A DNA stretch of 64,000 bases from Oxalobacteraceae bacterium (GCA_027485795.1 JAIXQK010000148.1:1-64000), one strand, 5' to 3'; positions 25,411 to 35,786 are shown, numbered from the stretch's first letter. Notes: generated from the letters alone by a model not told the origin. A program made the numbers and translations.

Positions 25411-26295
25411 ATGTCGCTACATCGTCTTCTCGCGCTCGCACTGATCCTGACGGGTGGTTCCGGTCTTGTATTGGCCGACACACTCGAAAAAATTACCCGG
25501 AGCGGGCGCGTCACGTTCGGCTATCGTGAATCATCGGTCCCGTTCAGCTATCTTGCCGGACCACGCCAGCCTATCGGCTTTGGCGTGGATATCTACACGC
25601 ATGTGATTCCTGCATTGAAGCGGGCGACTGGCCGCAATGATCTCGAGGTGAACTGGCAGGCGCTCACCTCGCAGAACCGCATACCGCTGATCGCAAATGG
25701 CACGGTCGATCTGGAGTGTGGCTCCACTAGTAACACTGCCGCTCGCGCCAAAACCGTCGCCTTTGCGATCAATTATTTTTATACCGGCCCCAAACTTCTG
25801 GTGAAGAAGGACGCGGGTATCCATGGGTTTGATGATCTGGCGGGTAAGCGCGTCGCGGTGACCACCGGGACCACTACGATGAAGCTACTGCGTAAGTTGG
25901 ATCTTGAGCGCGGCATGAACATGCAGCTGCTGCCTGGCAAAGATCATGTGGATTCATTTTTGCTCGTTGATGCAGGTCGGGCGGTCGCATTTGCGATGGA
26001 TGACATCCTGCTCTATGGCCAGATTTTGAACGCCAAACAACCGGCTCAATGGCAGGTGGTGGGCACACCACCGCAAGTGGAAGCGTATGCCTGCATGCTG
26101 CGTAAGGATGATCCTACCTTTAAACGGGTGGTCGATGACGTCATCATCGAATTGATGCGTTCGGGTGAGTTTGAGCAGATTTACACCAAGTGGTTTCTTT
26201 CACCAATACCGCCGCGAGGCCGTAGCCTGAATTTGCCGATGAGTGAAGCATTACGCGATAACTTGCGCAAGCACTCCGACCAACCTGCTAGCTGA
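25411..26295 (+). CDS. gltI: Glutamate/aspartate ABC transporter substrate-binding protein
   Basis: A 294-residue periplasmic solute-binding protein of family 3, with a signal peptide over about 1-22. The binding-protein core has RVTFGYRESSVPFSY near 32 and VDLECGSTSNTAARAK near 100, the segment typical of GltI-like glutamate/aspartate receptors. It is two bases from ggt and is followed by two permeases and an ATPase. The product of ggt, glutamate, is a natural ligand. Confidence 0.9.
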   Translation: MSLHRLLALALILTGGSGLVLADTLEKITRSGRVTFGYRESSVPFSYLAGPRQPIGFGVDIYTHVIPALKRATGRNDLEVNWQALTSQNRIPLIANGTVDLECGSTSNTAARAKTVAFAINYFYTGPKLLVKKDAGIHGFDDLAGKRVAVTTGTTTMKLLRKLDLERGMNMQLLPGKDHVDSFLLVDAGRAVAFAMDDILLYGQILNAKQPAQWQVVGTPPQVEAYACMLRKDDPTFKRVVDDVIIELMRSGEFEQIYTKWFLSPIPPRGRSLNLPMSEALRDNLRKHSDQPAS

Positions 26296-26315
26296 GTGGA
26301 GAAGGAGCTTAAGGC

Positions 26316-27068
26316 ATGAGCTTGGACTGGTCGATTTTCTGTCGTAGCACCACCGGCAACGTGCAACTAGCGGGTTGCTTGGGCCAGAACGGCGAACTCA
26401 GCTATTTGCAGTGGCTGCTATCGGCATGGGGTTGGACCGCGACGGTAGCGCTGCTCGGCTTTGTGATCGCACTCATTATCGGTATTGTGGTCGGTAGCTT
26501 GCGAAGCTTGCAGGCGCGTCCGTGGTTGAGTGGTATGGCAGCAGCGTGGGTTGAGCTGTTTCGTGACATTCCCCTGCTGGTACAGGTATTTCTTTGGTAT
26601 CACGTGGCGCCGTTTTTTCTACCAGCCTTGAAAACCTTACCATCGTGGTTGCTGGTATCGATTGCGCTGGGCTTGTTTACCTCTGCGCGAATCGCCGAGC
26701 AGGTGAGGGCCGGCATCTACAGTTTGCCGCGCGGGCAGCGTGATGCGGCGCGCGCACTGGGCATGCGTGATGTACAAGTCTATCGGCGTGTGATTCTGCC
26801 AGTCGCATTGCGGATCATGATGCCAGCGCTCACCTCCGAGGCGATGAGTATCGTGAAGAATTCCTCCGTTGCCTTTGTGGTCGCGGTGGCTGAGTTGACC
26901 CAGTTCGCGATGCAGGCACAGGAAGAGACGGCGCGCGGCATCGAGATCTATTTCGCGGTCACGTTGTTATATGCGCTGACAGCATTCGCAGTAAATCGTG
27001 TACTTGCTTTCGTCGAGTCGCGGGTGCGGGTACCTGGCGTCGGCGCACTGGCAAGGCAGGGAGCGTGA
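26316..27068 (+). CDS. gltJ: Amino-acid ABC transporter permease GltJ-like
   Basis: A 250-residue inner-membrane permease of the His/Glu/Gln family with about five transmembrane helices. The N-terminal residues (DWSIFCRSTTGNVQ) and FRDIPLLVQVFLWYHV are like GltJ, and the coupling loop SLPRGQRDAARALGMRDVQ (about 140-158) contacts the ATPase. It overlaps the next permease by four bases. Confidence 0.9.
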   Translation: MSLDWSIFCRSTTGNVQLAGCLGQNGELSYLQWLLSAWGWTATVALLGFVIALIIGIVVGSLRSLQARPWLSGMAAAWVELFRDIPLLVQVFLWYHVAPFFLPALKTLPSWLLVSIALGLFTSARIAEQVRAGIYSLPRGQRDAARALGMRDVQVYRRVILPVALRIMMPALTSEAMSIVKNSSVAFVVAVAELTQFAMQAQEETARGIEIYFAVTLLYALTAFAVNRVLAFVESRVRVPGVGALARQGA

Positions 27069-27724
27069 GCATGGCGCTTGATCTGTCGTTCTACAGCTGG
27101 GATCTGATCGGTCGCTATGTGCTAGGCGGCTTGTGGTTCAGCGTACAACTGACCGTCGTCGCAAGCATCGGTGGGGTAGTGCTTGGGACGGTGCTGGCGG
27201 TGATGCGTATCTCAGGTAATCCGTTATTGATGTGGCCAGCTGCGGCGTATGTGAACACTATGCGTTCAATACCGCTGGTGATGGTGATTTTATGGTTCTT
27301 TCTGTTGGTGCCGTTTGCTCTTGGCCGGCCGATTGGCGCCGAGCTATCCGCGATGATCACCTTCATTGCCTTCGAGGCTGCTTTTTTCTGTGAGATTGTG
27401 CGCTCTGGTATTCAAGCGATTCCACGCGGGCAGCTACAGGCAGGTACAGCACTCGGGCTCAGTTATGCACAGAATATGCGGCTAGTGGTATTGCCACAGG
27501 CTGTCAAGAACATGCTACCGGTGCTGCTGACGCAGGTGATCGTACTTTTTCAGGATACCTCGTTGGTGTATGCGATTGGCGCCTATGACTTGCTCAAGGG
27601 TTTTGATGTTGCCGGAAAAATTGTAGGTCGACCGATCGAGGCTTATATCGGTGCGGCGCTGGTGTATTTTGTAATTTGCTTGACGCTGTCGCGATTCACT
27701 GCACGGCTGCAACGTGGGGACTGA
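27065..27724 (+). CDS. gltK: Amino-acid ABC transporter permease GltK-like
   Basis: A 219-residue second permease of the glutamate/aspartate importer, with about five transmembrane helices. It has [14 protein letters not shown] near 62 and the coupling loop [16 protein letters not shown] near 118. It begins with a GTG overlapping the gltJ-like stop, and the ATPase gene follows one base after its stop. Confidence 0.9.
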   Translation: MSMALDLSFYSWDLIGRYVLGGLWFSVQLTVVASIGGVVLGTVLAVMRISGNPLLMWPAAAYVNTMRSIPLVMVILWFFLLVPFALGRPIGAELSAMITFIAFEAAFFCEIVRSGIQAIPRGQLQAGTALGLSYAQNMRLVVLPQAVKNMLPVLLTQVIVLFQDTSLVYAIGAYDLLKGFDVAGKIVGRPIEAYIGAALVYFVICLTLSRFTARLQRGD

Positions 27725-27725
27725 C

Positions 27726-28460
27726 ATGATCACGATGAATCATCTGTCGAAGTGGTACGGCAGTTTCAAGGTGCTGGATGATTGCTCGCTGCAAATCAAC
27801 AAGGGCGAGGTGGTGGTGGTGTGTGGACCCTCGGGCTCGGGTAAATCAACCCTGATCAAGACCATCAATGCACTGGAATCCTTTCAACAAGGTGAGTTAT
27901 TGGTTGATGGTGTTGCACTACACGATACCCGTACCGACTTACCCGCCTTGCGGGCCCGGGTGGGTATGGTGTTTCAGCACTTTGAGTTGTTTCCACATTT
28001 ATCGGTGATGGATAACCTGACGCTGGCACAGGTACAGGTGTTGGGCCGCACCCTACCCGACGCATTGGCGCGCGGTGCGACGCTACTTGATCGCGTCGGT
28101 CTTTCTGCTCAGCGAGACAAGCATCCTTCGCAACTATCCGGCGGGCAGCAGCAGCGGGTCGCGATCGCGCGCGCACTAGCCATGGATCCGGTGGTCATGC
28201 TGTTCGATGAACCGACGTCGGCGCTAGATCCTGAAATGGTGGGTGAGGTGTTGGACGTGATGGTGCAGCTCGCGAATGACGGCATGACCATGATGTGTGT
28301 CACGCACGAGATGGGTTTTGCCAAGCGTGTGGCGGATCGAGTGGTTTTTATGGATCAGGGGCGTATTCTGGAGGATTGTGCGAGTGCTGAATTTTTCGGC
28401 GATACAGCGGCGCGTGTGCCGCGTGCGCAGGAATTTCTGGCGAGAGTATTAGCGCATTGA
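27726..28460 (+). CDS. gltL: Glutamate/aspartate ABC transporter ATPase GltL-like
   Basis: A 244-residue ABC ATPase. Walker [10 protein letters not shown] (about 35-43), Q-loop [10 protein letters not shown], signature [15 protein letters not shown] (about 136-150), Walker [16 protein letters not shown] and the switch His in CVTHEMGFA are all present. The ATG at 27726 gives the usual family N terminus ([12 protein letters not shown]); a GTG at 27714 is possible but would overlap the permease. It completes the ggt-gltIJKL unit, and a strong palindrome follows. Confidence 0.92.
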   Translation: MITMNHLSKWYGSFKVLDDCSLQINKGEVVVVCGPSGSGKSTLIKTINALESFQQGELLVDGVALHDTRTDLPALRARVGMVFQHFELFPHLSVMDNLTLAQVQVLGRTLPDALARGATLLDRVGLSAQRDKHPSQLSGGQQQRVAIARALAMDPVVMLFDEPTSALDPEMVGEVLDVMVQLANDGMTMMCVTHEMGFAKRVADRVVFMDQGRILEDCASAEFFGDTAARVPRAQEFLARVLAH

Positions 28461-28508
28461 AAGCGTGCTTCACATCCAGCCAAAGGCCTGATACGCGCTT
28501 CATCTGAG

Positions 28509-28538
28509 ACTGGATCCCGGCGTAGGCCGGGATCCAGT
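28509..28538. repeat. Perfect palindrome between convergent gltL and kup
   Basis: ACTGGATCCCGGC (28509-28521) and GCCGGGATCCAGT (28526-28538) form a 13-bp perfect stem with a four-base loop. There is no T tract. It is the clearest copy of the dispersed repeat of this window and may also act as a transcription barrier between the two convergent genes. Confidence 0.8.
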
Positions 28539-28550
28539 CGGTATGGGCCG

Positions 28551-30491
28551 TCAAATCTCGATCTTGGTCCCCAGCTCCACCACACGATTCGGCGGAATTC
28601 TGAAAAAGTCGGAGGGCTTTGCAGCATTCTGCATCATCCAGGCAAACAGTCTTTCACGCCACACCGCCATGCCTGGCAGATTACTCGGCACCACAGTATC
28701 GCGCGCCAAGAAGAACGAGGTATCTGAGAGTTCGAGTGCTAGGCCATGCTGCCGCTCGAGTAGCGCGAGTACATGGTTGATGTCAGGGGTTTCCTTGAAA
28801 CCATGCACAGCGCGCACTACGTAACATTCGCTACCGAGTTCGACGACGTTGATTTTTTCTTCGTCCCGGACATACGGAATATCCCAAATCGATAGCTTGA
28901 GAAATACCACCCGCTTATGCAGTACCCGGTTGTGCTTGAGATTGTGCAGAAGTGCGACCGGTACAAAATCAATATGCGCCGTGAGGAATACGGAAGTACC
29001 CTCTACCCGATGCGGCGGATGTGCTAACAAGGCTTGCACAAAATCAGCCAAGCGGATCGAATCATCGACGACGCGCTCTCGCAATAATCTGCGGCCTTTA
29101 TACCAAGTGGTCAGCATCACAAAGCAGATGGCGCCCAGCAGCATCGGGTACCAGCCACCATCTTTTACCTTGATCAGGTTCGCGGTCCAAAAAGAGAAAT
29201 CCAGCACAAAGAACATCACCGACAGTAGGATGACAAACACGGGCTTTATCTTCCACTCGTTATACATCACCACCGCCAGCAAAGAAGTGGTGATCAGCAT
29301 CGTCGTGGTGACCGAGATACCGTAGGCAGCCGCTAGATTGCCCGATTCTCGGAATTGGATAACTGTGAAGATCACCAATACCAACAGCAACCAGTTCACC
29401 ATCGGCATGTAGATTTGCCCGCGCTCGGTTTCCGAAGTGTGCAAAATCTGCATACGTGGCAAGAACCCAAGAAGAATGCCTTGGTTTGCCAGCGAAAATG
29501 CGCCAGAGATCACTGCTTGCGAGGCGATCACGGTAGCCACTGTGGCCAAGCCAATCATGGGCCATAGTGCCCATTCCGGCAGCATCATGAAGAACGGGTT
29601 TTCTGCAGCAGAAGGTTCTGCCAACATCAGCGCGCCTTGGCCAAAATAATTGATCATCAGCGCGGGTAGCGCGATCAGTAGCCACGCCAGACGTACCGGC
29701 TTGCGTCCGAAGTGGCCCATGTCGAGGTAGAGGGCTTCTACGCCCGTCACCACCAGCACCACAGAGCCCATTACGATGTAGGCTTGTAGGGTATGTTCAG
29801 ACACGAAGGCCACAGCGTACGCAGGATTGACGGCATACAGAATCGTGGGGTTCTGCATCACGCTCATGACACCAAATGCCGCTAATGTTGAAAACCACAC
29901 CAACATGATCGGGCCGAACAGTCGGCCGACCGCAGCGGTGCCATAACGTTGTATCGTGAATAGCGCGATGATAATGATCAGCGTGATCGGAATCACGTAG
30001 CGCTTCATGCCGGGGTTGACCACTTCCAACCCTTCTACCGCCGACAGTACGGAGATGGCCGGGGTAATCACCGATTCACCGAGCAGCATGCAAGCACCCA
30101 GCGCACCGAGCATGAGTAAAAAGCGGTACTGCCAACGCTCACTTTTTGAGGAGCGCAGCGCCAGCGCCATTAATGACAGAACGCCACCTTCGCCATCATT
30201 ATCAGCGCGCAGCACGAAGATCACGTACTTCACCGTGACCACCATCAGCAAAGCCCAGAAAATCATCGACAAGATACCGAGTACGGCGTCAGTCGAATAG
30301 GGAATGCCGTGCTCAGCGCTAAAGCATTCTTTCAGTGCGTACAGTGGACTGGTACCGATATCGCCGAATACGACGCCGACAGCGGCCAATACCAAGGCTG
30401 GGGTCGGTGCGTGATGGTAAACACCCTGGCCAGTCACAGAGACTGGACGCATGACCGACGATTTCGAAAACTCCGGGTTACTGATTGACAC
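28551..30491 (-). CDS. kup: Potassium transporter Kup
   Basis: A 646-residue KUP/HAK/KT-family potassium uptake protein with about 12 transmembrane helices and a cytoplasmic C-terminal domain. Seen: the diagnostic [19 protein letters not shown] (about 38-56), [13 protein letters not shown] near 98, and DNDGEGG before it. It imports potassium, probably with protons. It is monocistronic and faces the glutamate transporter genes. No riboswitch is evident in front of it. Confidence 0.95.
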   Translation of the reverse strand: MSISNPEFSKSSVMRPVSVTGQGVYHHAPTPALVLAAVGVVFGDIGTSPLYALKECFSAEHGIPYSTDAVLGILSMIFWALLMVVTVKYVIFVLRADNDGEGGVLSLMALALRSSKSERWQYRFLLMLGALGACMLLGESVITPAISVLSAVEGLEVVNPGMKRYVIPITLIIIIALFTIQRYGTAAVGRLFGPIMLVWFSTLAAFGVMSVMQNPTILYAVNPAYAVAFVSEHTLQAYIVMGSVVLVVTGVEALYLDMGHFGRKPVRLAWLLIALPALMINYFGQGALMLAEPSAAENPFFMMLPEWALWPMIGLATVATVIASQAVISGAFSLANQGILLGFLPRMQILHTSETERGQIYMPMVNWLLLVLVIFTVIQFRESGNLAAAYGISVTTTMLITTSLLAVVMYNEWKIKPVFVILLSVMFFVLDFSFWTANLIKVKDGGWYPMLLGAICFVMLTTWYKGRRLLRERVVDDSIRLADFVQALLAHPPHRVEGTSVFLTAHIDFVPVALLHNLKHNRVLHKRVVFLKLSIWDIPYVRDEEKINVVELGSECYVVRAVHGFKETPDINHVLALLERQHGLALELSDTSFFLARDTVVPSNLPGMAVWRERLFAWMMQNAAKPSDFFRIPPNRVVELGTKIEI

Positions 30492-31046
30492 GTTGAGATC
30501 CTGGTTCCGTCAAATAGCTACCGATGTTCGGCGACCCTCTGCCCACGTCGGACCACCGATCGTCGTTCAAGGCGAACAGACCCGCTGCACGCTGAGCCCC
30601 AGACGGGGCTGCTGCCAGCAATAGCGGGTGCGACAGGAGGCCGGCTAAATTGGATTTAATCGGTACGTTCGCTACACAGGTCGGCGCTGATGCCGGCAGA
30701 ATGCGCAGCGCGAGTGAGGAATCTGTCTGGGCTTGGGACATGGGAGAAGAGCGTTTAATGCAGCTTTCAGCGCGGGGCATGGACAGCGAAAAACGCGATT
30801 ATAGACGCGCTGCCCGGTTGCAGGACTGGGTGAACGATTAGGCTAGCCGAATCCAGCGGGTGGGGCGTCGGTTGTTGCCGTGGGATAATTCTGGGAAATG
30901 CTTGGAAGCTGTGAGATCGCCTTGATGGTCGATTTCGTTGTAAACGCTTTTACGGTTAGGCGTGGTGAACATCGCAGAGGTGCGCAGAGTCTCCGCTTGC
31001 CGTCCTTTATCCCCATGTTGAAGCACGCCATGTAGGAAGAGATGAT
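30492..31046. other. Intergenic region between divergent kup and CoA-transferase genes
   Basis: About 555 bases with only short, mutually overlapping reading frames without family character or ribosome-binding sites. It should contain the promoters of kup (minus) and of the CoA-transferase (plus). A good AGGAAGAGA site lies at about 31034-31042 before the latter. I see no RNA gene or strong hairpin here. Confidence 0.5.
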
Positions 31047-32225
31047 ATGCGCCCACTCGATGGCATCACTGTACTCACGCTAGAGCATGCGATTGCAGCG
31101 CCGTTTTGCACCCGTCAACTCGCGGACCTTGGTGCGCGGGTCATCAAGGTCGAACGCCCAGGCGTCGGTGACTTTGCGCGTGACTACGATGACCGCGTCA
31201 ATGGCTTGGCCTCGCACTTCGTCTGGACTAATCGCTCTAAAGAAAGCATCACGCTCGATATCAAGCAGTCCGCCGCGCGCGAGGTACTGGAGCAACTACT
31301 CGACGGTGTTGATGTACTGGTGCAAAACCTCGCACCCGGTGCCGCGGCGCGTTTGGGCTTGTCCTATGAAGCGCTATCGTCCAAGTACCCGCAATTAATC
31401 GTATGCGACATTTCGGGATATGGCGTCGACGGGCCGTATCGCGACAAAAAAGCCTATGACTTGCTGATCCAGAGCGAGTCGGGGTTTTTATCGGTGACTG
31501 GCACCGCCGATGAGCCGACCAAGGCCGGTGTATCAATCGCCGATATCGCCGCCGGCATGTATGCCTACACCAATATCCTCGCGGCGCTGATTCAACGGGG
31601 CCGAACCGGCCGCGGCTGCGCGATTGATATCTCCATGCTTGAGAGCATGGCCGAGTGGATGAGTTTCCCCATGTATTACGCCTACCAGGGCGCGCCTGCG
31701 CCTGCACGTGCGGGTGCTTCGCATGCCACCATCTATCCCTACGGTCCGTTCCCTGCGGGTGACGGCAAGATTGTGATGTTGGGCTTGCAGAACGAGCGCG
31801 AGTGGGCGCAGTTTTGCGACAAAGTCATGCTGCAACCTGCGTTGGCGAAAGACCCGCGTTTTGCCAACACCGCACTACGTAGCGCGGCGCGGCATGAGCT
31901 CTATACATTGATCAGTGAGGTCTTCAGCACACTCAGTGCGGAACAAGTGGTGCAGCGGCTGGATGATGCCCAGATAGCGAATGCGATGCTGAATGATATG
32001 CCCGGTCTGTGGCAACACGCACAGCTGCGTGCGCGCGAGCGTTGGGTTGAGGTGATGACACCGACTGGCGCGGTACCCGCACTGAAACCACCGGGGTCAG
32101 GCAGTGCCTGGGATCCGCGCATGGATGCCATACCTGCGCTCGGTCAGCACACAACGGATATTTTGCGTGGGCTTGGCTATGATGAGGACCAGATCGCTGC
32201 GCTGAAATCCGCGGGCGCAATTTGA
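31047..32225 (+). CDS. CaiB/BaiF (class III) CoA-transferase
   Basis: A 392-residue family III CoA-transferase that moves CoA between acids via an aspartyl-CoA thioester. Seen: the N-terminal LEHAIAAPFCTRQLADLGA (about 12-30), the catalytic Asp in KKAYDLLIQSESG (near 140), and GRGCAIDISMLESMAEWM (near 190-207). Overall it resembles the citramalate/mesaconyl-CoA and formyl-CoA transferase branch, but the substrate cannot be assigned and no oxalyl-CoA decarboxylase gene is in the window. It is monocistronic with a clear ribosome-binding site. Confidence 0.88.
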   Translation: MRPLDGITVLTLEHAIAAPFCTRQLADLGARVIKVERPGVGDFARDYDDRVNGLASHFVWTNRSKESITLDIKQSAAREVLEQLLDGVDVLVQNLAPGAAARLGLSYEALSSKYPQLIVCDISGYGVDGPYRDKKAYDLLIQSESGFLSVTGTADEPTKAGVSIADIAAGMYAYTNILAALIQRGRTGRGCAIDISMLESMAEWMSFPMYYAYQGAPAPARAGASHATIYPYGPFPAGDGKIVMLGLQNEREWAQFCDKVMLQPALAKDPRFANTALRSAARHELYTLISEVFSTLSAEQVVQRLDDAQIANAMLNDMPGLWQHAQLRARERWVEVMTPTGAVPALKPPGSGSAWDPRMDAIPALGQHTTDILRGLGYDEDQIAALKSAGAI

Positions 32226-32247
32226 CAAGGCAGCACGCAGTATTTCT

Positions 32248-32312
32248 AGGACGCTGGCGAGGGCCAGAGTCCTGCAAAGTTAAACGACGGGATGCCGGCT
32301 TCCGCCTGCATG
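32248..32312. repeat. Palindromic repeat cluster after the CoA-transferase gene
   Basis: AGGAC-g-CTGGC (32248-32258) pairs with GCCAG-a-GTCCT (32263-32273). It is followed at about 32285-32312 by a stretch that is nearly the reverse complement of the half-site at 18712. They sit between two convergent genes and lack a T tract, so they look more like repeat elements than an intrinsic terminator. Confidence 0.55.
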
Positions 32313-32383
32313 ACTGGTTAATCTTTACCTCTCTAACAAAAATGTCCTGATACGCCGAATCGATTCCTTTAGAGGTAGCCGCA

Positions 32384-35071
32384 TCAAGCGGTGCTCGGCA
32401 TAGCCTTATCGATATCCAGCCCCAGCTTGGTAGCAATCTCGCGCCACTCGGCATCTGTCTTGCTGTCAGCGTACAACTCGTGTAGCGCAACATAGCTGAT
32501 CCAACGCGCATCGACCTCGAAGAAATCACGCAGTGCAGCGCGCGTATCGCTACGACCAAAACCGTCGGTGCCGAGCGTGACATAAGGTGCCGGTACGAAT
32601 GCGCGAACGCTCTCCGCAACTGCACGTACATAGTCGGATACCGCGATGACGGGCACATCGGTGTCACCAAGCTGTTGCGTGATCCAGGGCAGTGTATCGG
32701 CGTGTCGCAAGCGACGCGCGCGCTCGTTGGCCATGCCATCGCGTGCGAGCTCGGAGAAACTGGTCACACTCCACACGTCGGCTTCAATGCCGAATTGTTC
32801 ATGCAAGATCGTCGAAGCAGCGATGGCCTCTTTTAACAACGGGCCTGCCCCGAGCAGACGTAGCAGCGCGTTGTCGCATTGCTTAATCCGATGGAGTCCA
32901 CGCAAGATGCCCTCGCGTGCGTCCGGCGGCAGGCTGGGTTGCGCCTCATTTTCATTGGTGACGGTGATGTAATAAAAAACATCTTCTTGCTGCGCCAACA
33001 TACGGCGCATGCCGTCGTCGATAATCACGGCGAGTTCGTAGGCATAGGCAGGATCGTAGGCAACACAATTCGGGATGGTGGCGGCGATTAGGTGGCTGCT
33101 GCCGTCTTGATGCTGCAGTCCCTCACCGCCAAGTGTCGTGCGACCGGAAGTCGCACCGATCAAGAAGCCACGCGCGCGCTGGTCGGCGGCAGCCCAAATC
33201 AAATCGCCGATGCGCTGAAACCCAAACATGGAGTAATAGATATAGAACGGCAGCATCGGCAGACCATGCACGGCATAGCTGGTAGCGGCGGCAGTCCATG
33301 AAGAAATTGCTCCAGCTTCGGAAATGCCCTCCTCGAGAATCTGACCGTCTTTCGCTTCGCGGTAGTAAAGGATCGAGCCAATATCCTCAGGCTGATAAAG
33401 CTGGCCCTGCGCCGAGTAGATACCCACCTGACGAAACAGATTCGCCATACCGAAGGTACGCGCTTCATCGGCGACGATGGGTACCACATGCTTGCCGAGT
33501 TGAGCGTCTTTCAGTAGCCCGCCCATCATCCTGACCAGGGCCATGGTGCTGGACATCTCTTTGTTATCGGCGTCCAGCGCAAAAGCAGCATAGCTTTCCA
33601 TGGACGGTACCGGCACCGTCGTACTGCCGGCGATTCGCTGCGGTACAAAGCCGCCCAGCGCCGCACGCCGCTGGTGCAGATATTTCATCTCTGCGCTATC
33701 GGCCGCTGGTCGGTAGAACTCAAGATGCTCAACTTGGGTATCGCTGAGCGGTAACTGAAAGCGATCGCGGAATTCGATCAGGTCATCCAGTTCAAGCTTT
33801 TTCTGTTGATGGGTGGTCATGCGCCCTTGACCCGCTTTACCCATACCGAAGCCTTTCTTGGTCTGGGCAAGGATGACGACGGGGCGCCCCTGATGATGGG
33901 CAGCTGCATGATAGGCGGCGTAGATTTTCTTCAGATCGTGGCCACCGCGCTTCAGGCGATCAATCTCCTCATCGGTTAGCAGATCACCGAGTGCTTTGAG
34001 TCCGGGCGACTGACCGAAAAAATGCTCACGGTTAAAGGCGCCATCATTCGCTGCGAAGGTCTGTAGCTGACCGTCAACAGTACAGCTCAGCGCATCGGCG
34101 AGTTCGCCATGGGTATCGCGTGCGAATAGCGGGTCCCAATCTGATCCCCACAGTAGTTTGATGACATGCCAGCCAGCGCCGCCAAACAAGGTTTCCAGCT
34201 CATCGACGATATGACCGTTGCCGCGCACCGGGCCATCAAGACGTTGCAAATTACAGTTGATGACGAACACCAGGTTGTCGAGTTTTTCGCGCGCGGCGAG
34301 TGACAGCGCAGCAAGTGATTCGGGCTCGTCCATCTCGCCGTCACCGAACACGCCCCACACTTTGCGTTCTTGGGTGGTCAGCAAGCCGCGATGCTCGAGG
34401 TAGCGCATGAAGCGCGCCTGATAAATGGCGCTGATCGGGCCAATGCCCATTGATCCGGTGGGGAACTGCCAAAACGATGGCATCAACCATGGGTGAGGGT
34501 AAGACGACAGGCCTTGAATTTTTTTTGCAGTAGCCGTGATCTCTTGGCGGTAGTGCGCGAGATTATCGTCATCGAGCCGCCCTTCGAGATAGGCGCGCGC
34601 GTAGATACCCGGAGCAGAGTGCGGCTGGAAGTAGATCAGGTCACCGGCAAATTCTGCACTGCGCGCGCGGAAGAAATGGTTATAACCAACCTCGAATAAA
34701 TCTGCGGCTGAGGCATAGCTCGCAATATGCCCACCGAGTTCGCCATACGCGCGGTTGGCACGAACCACCATCGCCAACGCATTCCAACGCAGGATGCCAG
34801 CGAGTCGTTCTTCGATCGCGATGGCATCGGCGCCGCCAGGATAGGGCGGTTCATCCTGTGGGCGAATCGTGTTGATGTAGGGCGTGATGCGGGCGTCACG
34901 CCAGTTCAAGCCAGCTGCGCGCGCCGACGAGGCCAGTTGCGACAGCAGGAAGCGCGCACGCTCTGGGCCGGCGGTGGCGATCACCGAGGTCAGCGCCTCG
35001 ACCCACTCGTTGGTCTCCTGGGTATCTGTGTCGGTTTGTCGAAGTAAATGCTCGGGCGCGCTCATATCCAT
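32384..35071 (-). CDS. AceE-type homodimeric 2-oxoacid (pyruvate) dehydrogenase E1
   Basis: An 895-residue thiamine-diphosphate-dependent E1. The ThDP motif begins with FGDGEMDEPES (near 246) and ends with NCNLQRLDG (about 272-280). The transketolase-like middle and C-terminal domains and the total length match bacterial AceE. No aceF or lpd gene follows, since the next gene is convergent. An AsnC/Lrp regulator is divergent from it. In Pseudomonas putida the AceE homologue MdeB (2-oxobutyrate dehydrogenase of methionine catabolism) is controlled by the Lrp-type MdeR, and that arrangement is recalled here. It could thus be an accessory 2-oxoacid E1 rather than the main pyruvate dehydrogenase. 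The family is certain; the substrate is open. Confidence 0.92.
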   Translation of the reverse strand: MDMSAPEHLLRQTDTDTQETNEWVEALTSVIATAGPERARFLLSQLASSARAAGLNWRDARITPYINTIRPQDEPPYPGGADAIAIEERLAGILRWNALAMVVRANRAYGELGGHIASYASAADLFEVGYNHFFRARSAEFAGDLIYFQPHSAPGIYARAYLEGRLDDDNLAHYRQEITATAKKIQGLSSYPHPWLMPSFWQFPTGSMGIGPISAIYQARFMRYLEHRGLLTTQERKVWGVFGDGEMDEPESLAALSLAAREKLDNLVFVINCNLQRLDGPVRGNGHIVDELETLFGGAGWHVIKLLWGSDWDPLFARDTHGELADALSCTVDGQLQTFAANDGAFNREHFFGQSPGLKALGDLLTDEEIDRLKRGGHDLKKIYAAYHAAAHHQGRPVVILAQTKKGFGMGKAGQGRMTTHQQKKLELDDLIEFRDRFQLPLSDTQVEHLEFYRPAADSAEMKYLHQRRAALGGFVPQRIAGSTTVPVPSMESYAAFALDADNKEMSSTMALVRMMGGLLKDAQLGKHVVPIVADEARTFGMANLFRQVGIYSAQGQLYQPEDIGSILYYREAKDGQILEEGISEAGAISSWTAAATSYAVHGLPMLPFYIYYSMFGFQRIGDLIWAAADQRARGFLIGATSGRTTLGGEGLQHQDGSSHLIAATIPNCVAYDPAYAYELAVIIDDGMRRMLAQQEDVFYYITVTNENEAQPSLPPDAREGILRGLHRIKQCDNALLRLLGAGPLLKEAIAASTILHEQFGIEADVWSVTSFSELARDGMANERARRLRHADTLPWITQQLGDTDVPVIAVSDYVRAVAESVRAFVPAPYVTLGTDGFGRSDTRAALRDFFEVDARWISYVALHELYADSKTDAEWREIATKLGLDIDKAMPSTA

Positions 35072-35205
35072 GGCTGTCTTGGCAAAGGTGTTTTAAGTGC
35101 CAAAAGCATAACGACGATGCCGCAAAATGTGCTGCTGATAATGCGCCTTTTTCACACAAAAACAGCATAAAATGCCGATTATTTATATTAAAGCGATATG
35201 AAAAT
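35072..35205. promoter_or_regulatory. Divergent control region between E1 and AsnC-family genes
   Basis: A 134-base, AT-rich divergent intergenic region. The stretch at about 35176-35205 (ATTTATATTAAAGCG and onward) is the kind of AT-rich, loosely palindromic sequence that Lrp/AsnC proteins bind. Autoregulation and control of the E1 gene from here are likely but inferred. Confidence 0.5.
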
Positions 35206-35682
35206 ATGGAAAACATCGATAACACAGATCTTCGCATCCTCAGGCAATTGCAGCAGGATGCCAGCCTGACCAACGTTGAATTGGCCGGTAATGTTCAGCT
35301 CTCACCCTCGCCGACACTCGCTCGCGTCAAGCGTCTTGAGAGCGAGGGTGTGATCTCGCGCTATGTCGCGCTGGTCGATCCGCTTGCGATCGGACTAAAA
35401 GTGAATGTCTTCGTGCGCGTGGCATTGGAGAAGCAGGAAGCGCAGGCACTCGAACGTTTCGAGCAGGCAGTGAGTCACTTTGATGAGGTGATGGAGGTAT
35501 ACCTGATGACGGGCGATGAGGATTACTTGCTGCGCATCGTGGTACCGGACCTGCAGGCGCTGGAGAAATTCATCCTCGAGAACCTAACCCGTATCCCGGG
35601 CATCAAGAACATCAAATCCAGCTTTGCACTCAAGCAGGTGAAGTATAAAACCGCCTTGCCGTTGCCCGAGGATATTCATTAA
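35206..35682 (+). CDS. Lrp/AsnC-family transcriptional regulator
   Basis: A 158-residue regulator. The N-terminal winged HTH (about 4-52; LRILRQLQQDASLTNVELA and SPTLARVKRLESEGVI) is followed by a RAM ligand-binding domain (about 70-150; YLMTGDEDYLLRIVVPDL). It is probably a local activator or repressor of the divergent AceE-type gene, responding to an amino acid such as methionine or a branched-chain acid, by analogy with MdeR and BkdR. Confidence 0.92.
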   Translation: MENIDNTDLRILRQLQQDASLTNVELAGNVQLSPSPTLARVKRLESEGVISRYVALVDPLAIGLKVNVFVRVALEKQEAQALERFEQAVSHFDEVMEVYLMTGDEDYLLRIVVPDLQALEKFILENLTRIPGIKNIKSSFALKQVKYKTALPLPEDIH

Positions 35683-35786
35683 TGGTTGCCGTTGCACAGA
35701 TGTGCTCGCGGCAGCTGTTGTGAGTAGACAATGCGGTGAGGGTGCGTGAGGTCAGAATGCGTTCTCGCCCTTTTCTCATATCAGCC

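Noticed and set aside
30478-31056. Short frames between kup and the CoA-transferase gene
   Set aside because: They overlap each other, lack ribosome-binding sites and family features, and extend into the starts of the real genes.
31047-32225. Formyl-CoA transferase for oxalate degradation
   Set aside because: At 392 residues it is shorter than typical Frc proteins, and there is no oxalyl-CoA decarboxylase gene in the window, so only the family-level call is supported.
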